Translations under genes and position numbers: made by a program
NCBI RefSeq assembly: GCF_905475345.1
Contig: NC_066586.1
Coordinates: forward strand, 620,501-684,500
Reading direction: 5' to 3'
DNA length: 64,000 nt
Source of the DNA: Vespula vulgaris
Taxonomy: Eukaryota; Arthropoda; Insecta; Hymenoptera; Vespidae
Shown: positions 1 to 11,626 of the stretch, one piece after another
Layout of the letters: each line of letters starts with the position of its first letter
How positions within the stretch are numbered: the stretch's first letter is position 1
The notes under the pieces: model-generated
The model's input: the letters and a program-made list of their open reading frames with translations, nothing else
What the model was told of the DNA's origin: nothing
Database searches by the model: none

Positions 1-28
1 TTTTCTTTAAAACTTTAATCGTACTTAC

Positions 29-166
29 CCCTATTATGGAATTGAGTTCCGTCATGGTAACTTGTTTCGCCCTATCGACAGCCGTAGCAACTTGCTGCTG
101 ATGTTCCTGAGAAAGAAACGGCAGGATCTGGGCGATAATGGCGTTCAGTCTCTTCGATATCTCGGT
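29..166 (-). CDS. gro: gro coding exon 5 (end of Q domain)
   Basis: The 46-codon exon begins TEISKRLNAII and ends TELNSIIG, between acceptor ATCCCGCAG and donor GTAAGTAC. It holds the LPFLSQEHQQQV and RAKQVT motifs that close the Q domain. The next exon (GP region) is outside the window to the left. Confidence 0.94.
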
Positions 167-3100
167 CTGCGGGATATAAAAAAAGAAAAAAAGGCGCATC
201 GTAATTAAAACGTCCATTAACGTAACGATGATCGCGCCTCTAAGCCGTGAGAGGAAAGAAGGTAAAAAAAGGAGAGAGAAAGAGAGAGAAAGAAAAAAGA
301 GAAGAAAAAAAAGAAAAGAGAAATGAAGAAAAAAAGAAAGAAGACAAAAAAGAAGAAAAGAGACGATAGCTTTGACTTTTTCGACGAAAATGCAGTCGTC
401 GGTAAGGACAACCACCAACCGCCAGGAGGGTGAACGAAGAACTCGGAGGAAAAGAGGAGCGGAATATCGCGTTGCACGCTCTGTGAGCTTTTATAGAAAT
501 TATAAAGCACTTATACGTATTATATAGCGCAGACGGCATAAAATAAAAAAAACATCGTGGCTTAGCGAGAGCGTAATACCTCTCTTCTCCATCCTCTTCC
601 ATTTTTCGCCATTATACGAGATGCTCGATGGCTGCGAACGATAGCTCTTCTCATATATTAATACATTGCTGTACGAAATACGTACGTGTATTTTTACGTA
701 TATGTATGTTACGCGAGGATGTTTCATGAAATGTCTTTAAATTTTTATAAACGGCTCTATTGCTGGACCGACTGTTCGATATCCATTCGTAATATGTGTA
801 CGTATACACGTACAAGTGTATCCACAAATGTATATCTACGTACGAAGTAAGGTTCCAAAGTATTATATCGTATATTATATCATAAGATTCATAATAGACA
901 TGTCATAATAGACAACGAGCGACTAGTTTTCAACTATAAATCGCATTTAAAAGCTTGAATGATTCGGCCGATATCAATGCGAGTTGAAAGAAGATTTTCA
1001 AGAGGTGTCATCGAACTACGTAGCTAAATATTTTTTTATTTTTTTTTTTTTTTTTAAGAGTAAAAGAAAAAAAGGAAAAGAAGCAAAGAGATTCGGAGTT
1101 GCCTTGGAGTCAAGAGCGTTCGTATTTTGAAAGCTTGAAAGGACAGGCTTGGCGAGAGAGAGAGAGAGAGAGAGAGGGTGCGCTTTCCTCTATTTTAATC
1201 TCGGGTAACTCGTGCCAACACCGCAGAAATGAAGCCACGCGAGGTAGAGAGACTCCGAATTGGACGAGTAATGAGAAGAGATTAAAGATAAAGCTGTCGG
1301 AATAAGTACAGCGAAACGTTTAACAAGAACCGAGGAACATGTGAGAGGACATCCCGAGAGATTTCGAGTATTATATACATACATACGCGCGGATATAATA
1401 AGTATGCGACACACGTATAAAACGAATCCTTTAACGCGAGATATCGAAAAACGATCGCACGAAAATGTCGATTCTTCGTCTTGCATAATTTGTACTGATC
1501 GAAGCAAAAAGAAGAAGAAAGGAAAAAGAGAGAAAAAAGGGGAAAAGAAAGAGGGGAAAAAACAGAAGAAAACGAAAGAAAGAAAGAAGGACAAAAAATG
1601 AAAAACATTTTTTTCTCGAGGCGTTAAATCGAGAAGCCATCGTACTGTGTAAAAAAGAAAAAAGAAAAAGGAAAATAAATAAAAGAAAAATACATCGAAT
1701 ATCCTTCTTCTTTCTCTTTCTCGTTCTTCGGTTCCAACGTTCCTTTCGTTAAATCGTTACTCGTGTCGTCGAGTCATCGCGGCAAATGTTTATTCGCCGG
1801 TATATACTCCGAGCAAACTTATCTCACCTTAATGACTTTGGCAAACATGCGACGTTCGACGAGACGCGCGACGTCTCCTCTCGCGGTAACGCAGTCGGAA
1901 AATAAAACGCCACTCGAAGGAGGAAAACGAGAAGGAGGAGTAGGAGTAGGAGTAGGAGTAGGAGGAGGAGGAGGAGGAGGAGGAGGAGGAGGAGGAGGAG
2001 GAGGAGGAAGAGGATCGTGATAAAGAGGAAGTGGAATGAGACGGTGAAAAGAGGATATTGCGAGAACGTACAAGTGTCTATATGCAGACCGAACGGTATA
2101 ACGTGACCATTTTTAATCTTTTCGAAATGAAAAAAAAAGGAAAAGAAAAGAAAAAAAACGAAAAACGTAATAAATTGAATTTATAACGAATTTTCATAAA
2201 CAACGAGGAAAGAAAAAACAAAAAAAAATAAAAAGAAAAAAAAGAGAAAGAAAGAAAAACAAAGAAAGAAAGAATGAAATTTCATTTGGGAATCGTAACC
2301 AACGATGGAAATATTGGAGGAGCCAAGCTCGAATTCGTTATGCGATTCACGCTACATAGATATGTATGTACGTATGTATGTATGTCAGATATGAGGAAAA
2401 CGACGTCATATTGTTTCGAGCAAGACACATGTGTTTTTCTTTGCGACTCGACGTTGTGACACGTGCGTCATTGTAAAAATGGCAAAATTACTTGAATGCA
2501 AAAGATATTTACCTGTTTGTGCATCTCGACGTTTAGGCCGTACGACATCTCGTAATACTGCAACAAAGAGAAAAAAGAAGGACAAGTTTATCATTTTCTT
2601 CGATCGAATTCTTTAAAAGCCAAGCTGCAAGAAATATACCGATAGAACGTACAAAAACGTCGTACGAATTAATTTTCAGGAATTCGAGGCGTTCGCCTCT
2701 AATTGCGTTCTCTCGGTCTCTCCATGTAAATTGATACGACGACTCGTGTCTCGTTTCTTCGTCCTATGTAAGTACGTATTTACGTAAAATGTACTTACGT
2801 ACACGACGTACGTACGATGTATGTATATATGTATGTATAATATATGTATGTATGTATAGATATATGCATGTATGTACGTACGTATATATGTATGCACGTC
2901 CGTACGCAAGTATTACCTGGCTTCGTTTCACGTTCACGACGACGACGCATTTGGTAGCGCAGTCGTTCACGGCTTAATTAAGACGCGAGAAAAGATACTC
3001 GGCTGTTCCCGAAGCGATACTCGAAGATTTCGAATCTAGTTAGAGGTTGTTCCGTTTCTTCAACACGCCTGTCTCTTCTATATAACCAACGCAACGTTTT

Positions 3101-3889
3101 CATCTAATTAAATCGAATTTAATAGACGTAAAATAAGTGCGAGATAACGATAATAATTTTCCAGAGGATTTTGCGCTTAACGAAGAGAACGTCCTTCGAT
3201 CGAACACTTTCTTTTCTTCTCTCAACTGCGCGAACGTAATTGCGCAAAACAACAAGGATAGCCTTCGGCGGCACCACTGGCCGTGGTTTTTGCGGTTGTC
3301 CTTGTTTAACTTTCTACAATTTTCTTCTCTCTCTCTCTCTCTCTCTCCCCCTCTCTCTCTATCTTTCTTTCTCAACCGTTTAACGTGGCGAGCATTAGCA
3401 AGCGAGTCAGCGCGCCGGTAGCAATTTAGCATCGTTTGCCAGATTTGTCCCAGCCTCCGAGCTTCTTTATCGAAAAAGAAAAATTTTTCTAGTGCAACCC
3501 TCTCTCTTTTCCTTTTCCACACCGAACTCGACCGAGTCACATACGGAGGTCATTAGTCAGAGAAACGAGATAGTTGGATAATAGTGGTAGTAGTAGTCGT
3601 AGCAGTTGCAGTTGCAGTAGCAATGGCGGTAGTAGTAACAGTAGCGATACTAACAGTAGTAGTAGTAGTAGTACTAGTAATAATAGTGGTAGTAGTAGCA
3701 GTAGCAGTAGTACCTAGTTGGACCGTTTCCGCGGTAACGCGTTATTAATTATCCTTTAATCGCGATAAACGTAAGCGGTGCTCGCAGTTGGTGCCATAAA
3801 GAGAAGTGGAGATAGAAGTATTACGTGTGTATGAAAAAGGGAGAGAGAGAGAGAGAGAGAAAGAAAGAGAGAGAAAGATACAGACAGAA

Positions 3890-3934
<45 letters not shown>

Positions 3935-5009
3935 GGAGGAAGAAGCAAGTAGCAAAACGCGTGCAATGCACGCTCTCAAGTGCTCGGCTTACAGGTTCTT
4001 AATCTTACGGGCCATTAGCCCGGTAATTACACGGACGAATTAATTGCGTCGTAAGTAAGTTATTTCTCTCGCGAGAGAATCTAAGAGAGGAAGGAGGAGA
4101 AAGAGAAGGAGTAGGAGAAGGAAGGAAATGGGAGGGAAAGTAGACGGAAGGAAGGGGTGTAACTGGTAAAGAGAGGATGACGACGACGACGACAACTACA
4201 ACTACTACTAGGAAAACGAAGGTAGTTAAGATCGAGTAAGGAAGATGCGAGAAAACGAGGCAACCTCTTCCAATTGGAAGAGTATCGATTAACGTCGACG
4301 TCGGCGGATCTTGTAGGCGTGAAGAATCATCTTCGTCGACCTCTCATCGCGGAAGAACGAAAGAAAGAAAAAGAACAAGAAAAAATGAAAAAGAAAGGAA
4401 GAGCTAGAAAATTTCGAACGATCGTTAACCAAGTATCCGGTGTAATTAATTGATAATTATCGGTGCGAAAGGTGTCGAGCACGTTGATCGATATTTAAAA
4501 TTACATGGATACATCTAGCGGAGAGGAAGACGCGGCACGATTCGCAATGAGTCGAATTATGAGATACAACGTGTGTCGGTAGGACTCGTAGGAGGGGGAG
4601 AGGGAGGGAGAGAGAGGGAGAGGGAGAGAGAGAGAGAGAAAGAGAGAGAGAGGAGAGGGCAAGAAGGCGAAGGATTGAGTGGAACGAGAGGGAGTGAGGA
4701 TGAAAGAGCAGAGTTCTCGTTCGTGGTTCGCGTCGATAAATCTCTGCACCGAACGTAGACTTCCTTTAACTACTGCGCCTCCTCCTCCTCTTCCTCCTCC
4801 TCCTCCTCCTTCTCGTCCTCGTCCTTCTCCTCCTTCTCCTCCTCGTCGTCGTGTCGGCCGTGTCGGCTCGTCCGCTTGATTAATCGTGTTTAAACTAGTC
4901 GCCTCCGCGCGCCAATTAAGTCCGTACAACGTTCGTGTTCAAGAGAGAGAGGGAGAGAGGGAGAGAGACAAAGAGACAGACAGACAGAGAGACAGACAGA
5001 GAGAAAGAG

Positions 5010-5081
<72 letters not shown>

Positions 5082-5349
5082 GGTAAAAACAAGATCGAGA
5101 GAGTAAGCGAGAATGAAGGAGAGGTGGAGACGATGGACACCCTTCTCTACCATACTTCTTCCTTCTACGTTATAGCTATTACCCCATCGACATCGACTCT
5201 TCCTGACACAAAACAGGAACACGTCGTGAACCGAAAGCAAAACAGCAACGCAACGTCGTTGTTCCAATGTTACTTGCTTGCTAGCTTGCTAGCTTGGTTG
5301 GTTGGTTGGTTGGTTGGTTGGTTGGTTGGTTCGTTGGTTGGTTGGTTGG

Positions 5350-5386
<37 letters not shown>

Positions 5387-5510
5387 AGGTTGCTTGCTGC
5401 CTGCCACCGGCCCGTGAGGGACAACAATAAATTAGTATCGAGCCGATGTGCACGTGGTGGCTAACAAGATCACGTACACGCGCTTAAAATATACACGTCA
5501 GTGTGACACG

Positions 5511-5552
<42 letters not shown>

Positions 5553-6866
5553 CGCGTGCGTGCGTGCTTCGAACAGAGAGAGAGAGAGAGGGGGGGTGGA
5601 GGGTGCGCGTTGAAACGCGTCCCGCATATCGTCGCGCGATGAATGTAGAATAGAACGCGATACGTTGCAAAGTAATTACGCACGAACCATTAACCCCCGA
5701 CCCGAGCCAAAGTATTAATTGCCTTCTGCCTTCTCTCCTATCGTTGAAATTTCGATAAACGAATCGTTCCTTCATCTACGTAAGTATCCGTTTCTCTCAG
5801 GATTCTCGATCTATCGAAATCGAATTTCTAAATTTCGAGATGATCGTTGCATAGTTAAAAAAAAAAAGAAATACGCGATAATGGATAGTCGAACGAATTT
5901 TTACAATTTTGAATCTAACGATAAATCGATTTTTAAATCGTCGCGTGACGATCAATTATCGGATCTGTTCTCATAGTTCTATTTCGTTAAATAACCTTTG
6001 AAACCTCTACGACGTTGATTGAAAATATCTAAAATAGAACGACAGGTCAGGATTCAACGCGATAGATCGGGAACAACGCGAGATCGGGGAGTCTCGGTCG
6101 ATCGTTTCTGGCCACGAAGAGAATACCTTTCGAAATTGGCAGGTCAACTTGCACGAAAGCGATCCCTGTTGTTGGTGGCTCGTTCGAACTTGGTAAACTT
6201 GACACGCGTGTACCGAGCCAAACGGGTCGCACTTGGTTTCTCTACTGTCTCTTCGTTGGCATCAAAGCACAAAATCTCGGAACGTGTGGAATTGTAATTA
6301 ACGTTAAGCGGACAAAGGATATCCAAGAAGAGATAGAGATAGAGATAGAGATAGAGATAGAGATAGAGAGAGAGAAACAGATATAGCGTAGCCATCGTCG
6401 TAAAGCCCATTTTACGAGCTCGTAAAAGAAGCTATCGACTTGACCGAAATTCGACGCTGTCGATCGGCATCCAATTCATCGAAACGTATTCCCTTTGGAA
6501 GAAGCTTTTCCAATGGCGTCTATCGATCGATAGAAAAAGCACCTTGAAAAGAATTCGGTATAGGAGAGAGTCGTTTCGACTTTGAATCGATACATCGACC
6601 GATAAAAACGAAAATAAGGAAAAAATCAAAGGAAGAAGGAGAAGAGAGAGAGAGAGAGAAAGAAAGAGAGACGTTTCCGAAGATGTTCGAGTTAAAAGAA
6701 ACTCGTTAATTACGCGTTCTCGTTATCTCCGACAAGTTTCCACGCAAAGTCACGCCGATATAGCACGATAGCCGAACAGGTCCATCGTAATTAGCTGACT
6801 CTGCCTGAACTCGATCGACCGCGGCGTGAACGTTGAATACAGAGAGATGAGAGAGAGGGGAAGGGA

Positions 6867-6902
<36 letters not shown>

Positions 6903-9227
6903 TAGCAAGCCAATGAGAACGACCACGTAATCCAAAGGCATTAACCAGCCGTTGGACAACGGTCCGCCATTACTACGTATTAGTTTGTCATTAGATACCC
7001 GAAGCACGAGCAACGTGACTTCGGTAAATCGATGAGCACCACTGGCTCTTAGTATCATTAGCTATGCACGATAGGAGTATACCGCGTGCTCGCTCGTGTG
7101 TAAGCTAGAATAAGTATACATATAGAGAGGAGTATGTGTCTATAGATATGGATATACCTACGTATATACGTTATACACGTGAAATACAGCGAGAGAGAGA
7201 GAGAGAAAGAGAGGGGGAGAGAGAGAGAGATCTAACAAAAGGGAGACCAATGCAAAGTCTGCATGGTGAGAACGCAATTAATGTTAAAAAGTCTCGGTGG
7301 TTTAGCGGTCGAACGAGCATAATTGTACGGAACGGAACGTATATAGACAGGGCGAAAATGGAGAAAGCGAGAGAGGAAGCGTGCGCTCGAGTAAAATTAA
7401 CTCGAAATAATGATTTTTCTACTACTTACCATCACATAATGCCGTTGTATCTCGATCTTGTCGGTTGCCAACTTTTCGCACTCCAGCTTCAATCTAAACA
7501 GAAGAAACCGAAAGGTTAAAAGCTCGGTTACGTCAAAATCATATATCTGTGGAATAGAACCTTAACGAAGGATAAGAAAGAAAGGAAAAGAGAAACAAGT
7601 AGAAAAAGAAAGGTTGAAACTTTCCGTCCGAACGTTTCTTCTTCTTCGATTCTTTTTCCGTTCTACAATTTTTTTTTAAAAGCAATGGACGTAGAACAAA
7701 GGGTCTAGCCGATATGACGCGTATCGCGATACGACGATAGAAAGATACGAAAAAAAAAAAAAGAAGAAAGGAGAAAAAAAAGGAAAATGCAAGAGCGAGA
7801 GACAGAGAGAAAGAGCAAAAGGTCGCGGAAGTTCCGTCGGCGTATATCGAAGAGAGGAAAAATAGAAGAGGATAGAGATAAAAGGTAAAGTTCGAATGGT
7901 ACGGGGGAACGTTGAAAAATGCAGAGACAAGTGGTAAGGTTTCCTCGATTTCGTATTCGCACAGAGAGGGATGAGTATAACCATCGTGCGCGTTACCTAA
8001 GGAAAGAGAGAGAGAGAAGGTTGTCTATAGGTCCGTATATCGCGGCATAGGTCTAGGAGAATAAAAAAAAAAAAGAAAGAAAGAAAGAAAAAGAATATCG
8101 CGAACGCAAGAGTACCATTAAGCGTTCGCCGATAGCCACGTTTCGTCGTAAATCACTTATGGCTTCCGCGCGTCGCGTGCACCTCAAAGAAGAAGCCTGC
8201 CGCCGCCAGCTGCGTTTGTTCCCAGTCTCTCCTGCGCCTAGAACGCGCGAGCGCCTTCAAAAGAACGATCCATAATACGGAGCGAGCCCTCCCGACGATG
8301 ATATACCTCTCTCTACCATTGCTAGCTGAGCTAAAGCTATGCTACGCTAAGCTAAGTTTAAGCCAAACTAAGCCGAGCCTAGCTAAGTTGAGTTAACTTC
8401 TTTTTTCCCTTTTCATTCGACGGATACAAGCCGGAAAAAGCCGATTTAAATTAATTATACGAATTTACGTTTCGTGAAAACTTTCATTTCATTTCTCCTA
8501 CCAAGCGTACCTTCTCTCTGTCTCTCTCTTTTTTTTTTTTTCTTTTAATAACTAGAGACGTTGCTTATTGACTCGTTCTGTATAAGGACAAGGGACGAAG
8601 GCCCACGACGGGCAAAAAAAAGAAAGAAAAGGACGATGTGAACGACTCACGTGTGATACTGCGCTTGTAAGAAGCTAAACTCCTCTTTGATCCTGTCGCA
8701 AGACTCGTTCACTGTGAACTTAAATGGCTGGCCTGGTTGTGGTGGACCCTGGAAACAGAAACAAGTTTTTTTCTATTTTTTTTCTGTTTTTTTTTTTTTT
8801 AACTACCTTCTCCAACAAAACATCCCTTTAACGTCTTTTTTTTATCCAAGTATCGTAAAACTTGATAATTAAGAAAAAAAGGGCTTAAAGAACGAGAAGA
8901 AAAAATATAATATAATAGAAAAAAAAGGAAAGAAAAGAGAAACAAAAGTAAAGAAAATGTATAAATAAATCGGAGAGAAATATTGTACATATGGAATGAC
9001 GCAAGTATGGGCGGTCTTCCTCTTGCCAGTGAAATTCTCCGTGAAGGCGTCGCTTTGTCCGACATAATTCGATACGCGCGTACGAACGAAGAAGCAGCCG
9101 TGTCGTCGGTGGTTTCCTGCACGTCGAATAATTAATTCCGTACATCTGTTCGCTCGAGGAGTAGCGTGGGCGCGAGTGAGCGCGCTCGCTCGCTCGTTCG
9201 CTCGCTCGTTCGTTCGTTTGTCGAGAA

Positions 9228-9264
<37 letters not shown>

Positions 9265-9451
9265 GAGAGAGATAGAGAGAGTGAGAGAGAACAAGAGAGA
9301 GATAGATAAACACGTATAGACTCTCTCACCGCGATATCTATATGCTGTTACATAGGAGAAAGCGATACGAACACGTATAACAGAGAGAGAGAGAGAGAGA
9401 GATAGTAAGTGGAAACACGAGATCCAACGGTGGTATACTCTACCATAAAGA

Positions 9452-9495
<44 letters not shown>

Positions 9496-10171
9496 GGTAG
9501 GTGCGCGTGAACACGCGTGCACGCACGATTACCTCCCCCGTACGTGAAACTACACTGTCGTATGTAGTATACACGGAACGACGAGCTAGAACAGAGTAGT
9601 AGAAGAGGAAGAGAGAACAAGAGAGGGGAGAGAGAGAGAGAGAGATAGAAGAGAGACGGAGCAAGTGTTAATTACACGTTTGCGGTGTCCGGGAGGATTA
9701 CACGCTACAACCGAAACTATGAGGTTCTCGACTGTATATAGACGCTCGTTCGTGCACGTGCTTGCGAGTACACACACATACGTATACACATATGCATACA
9801 TACGTTGGATATATATATGTATATGTATATGTATGTATGTATGTATGTATGCATGTATGTATATATATAGATATTCGTATATTTGTAACGCGACCACTTG
9901 GACGCGCTTACAAACGCATTTTCGGCGACCTGTAGGATCGTTTCTATTCGACTTTTTGAAGCTTCGATTAAACTATGTCCGATCGTTTCGCGATTCAACG
10001 AGTTTCGAAAGAACAAAAAAAAAAGAAAGAAAGGAAAGAAAAGGAAAAGAAAAAAATTCTATTTTATCTACAATTTTTAAACGCGCCCGTCTAGAATTTA
10101 GATAACTGTTGAAAGATAAGTTGCTTGCTACGAGCATTTTCGAGGACTTTCGTGTCGAATAGTAGAAGAAA

Positions 10172-10205
<34 letters not shown>

Positions 10206-10686
10206 GGAGAGAGGGAGAGAGAAAGACGGAAGAAGATCGCCCTCGAGTTAAGAGGGAGGTGCCTCTGCACCTCTAGTGACCTCGATCACAATCGAGCCGT
10301 TGTAATCGAATGAGATGGAAGTCCTCTCTTTCTCCTCCTTCTCCTCTTCTAACTCCTCCTCCTCCTCCTCTACTACTTCGGTTCAACCACCGACAAAGAC
10401 TAAAAATCCATGGAAGAAGTCCGGTACTCTCGATATACACAAGAAGACCTTCTCACTCGGTGTCTGGTTCTGCCCTCTTTAGCGAAGAATTCTACTCCTC
10501 TTCCTCTTCCTCTTTCTCATCCTCCTCTTCATCCTCCTCCTCCTCCTCCTCCTCCTCCTCTTTCTCCTCTCTATTTCTCTCTTTCTTTTCTAAATGGAAC
10601 CTGCCAGCTGGCCCGTGCTGATCGAGTCATAATCGATCCTTCGGATCAAAAGTCCTCGGTAAAAGGAAGAATGAAAGTCGACGCGT

Positions 10687-10744
<58 letters not shown>

Positions 10745-11581
10745 CGCTCTTCAGGTTCGACGAACCAATTTTTACATGATCAAAGGATTACACGGTTCAA
10801 AGCGTATTTCTTTTCGTTCGTTGCTACGTACATATACACAGACACACGCGCGCACGTTCCAACCCACATATCTCTCTATAAACAAATGTAAAATGAAAAA
10901 TAAAAATAGAAAGGAGAAAAAAGTGATCGAAAGTTTCGATGGTACGAGAAGAAAAAAAAAAGAAAGGAAGAAAGAAAGAAAGAATCGGGCAGCGATGTTT
11001 CGACCCAAAACGTTTCACTCGATAATTTTCCTTTGGATTACGTTAGATCTTTTAATCGACATTTGTTCCGAGAAGGATCGATAAAACTTACGTAAAGGAT
11101 GAAAAAATCCTAATAAAAAGCGAGGATTTGTAACGGGAAACGTAATGTAATCGACTCTCGTTCGTAGTTAAATGTTTGGAGTAATACATACGTACGAACC
11201 GATTTCGTCGTTCGGTTATTCCGTTCGTAAATCTGTAAATCCGTTCGTACGATCTCGTTCTGGATTACTCGATCGGAAGAAAATGTTATATTCTCGGTTA
11301 ATTCTTAAACAGTAGGTATTACTAATCGTTAAGCCTTAGAACCGTTATATAATAATAGACGACGTAGAAGGGATCGAGTAAAAGCAATAAGATTGAAGGA
11401 GTCATTGGGCTTTCCACTTGGCTCGTGGTTACTCGCAAATCCACGTTGGAATTTAGAGAATCCTTGTGTCGCGCTGATACTATCGTTAAAATCGCTGGAC
11501 CTCTCGTAGAAAGGAAAGTACAACACTAGGGTGGGTGTCCTCTTGTTACGTCCTCTCTCTCTCTATATATATATATATGTG

Positions 11582-11626
<45 letters not shown>

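Larger units (their letters stand above)
2558..7429 (-). other. gro: gro intron 3
   Basis: About 4.9 kb of intron dominated by simple repeats: TATG/TACG runs near 2790-2900, a TAG-rich stretch at 3579-3716, GA and CA runs at 3840-3928, GA at 4593-4660, TCC at 4781-4854, a GA/TA composite at 4944-5081, TTGG/TTGC at 5273-5399, and GATA at 6330-6374. No other gene is supported. Confidence 0.85.

Noticed and set aside
1819..2073. Minus-strand open frame with a long polyproline/Thr-Pro run
   Set aside because: It is the GGA/GTAGGA repeat read in reverse, inside gro intron 4; no homologue-like sequence around it.
4935..5417. Plus-strand 160-aa frame with Leu-Val-Gly-Trp and Leu-Ala-Cys repeats
   Set aside because: Produced by GA, TA and TTGG/TTGC microsatellites; no codon bias or start context supports coding.
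8869..9522. Minus-strand 217-aa frame rich in Ser-Leu
   Set aside because: Made of GA runs read as Ser/Leu repeats within gro intron 1.
9818..9870. Regularly spaced short repeats considered as a CRISPR-like or satellite array
   Set aside because: Plain TATG microsatellite without unique spacers, in eukaryotic DNA.
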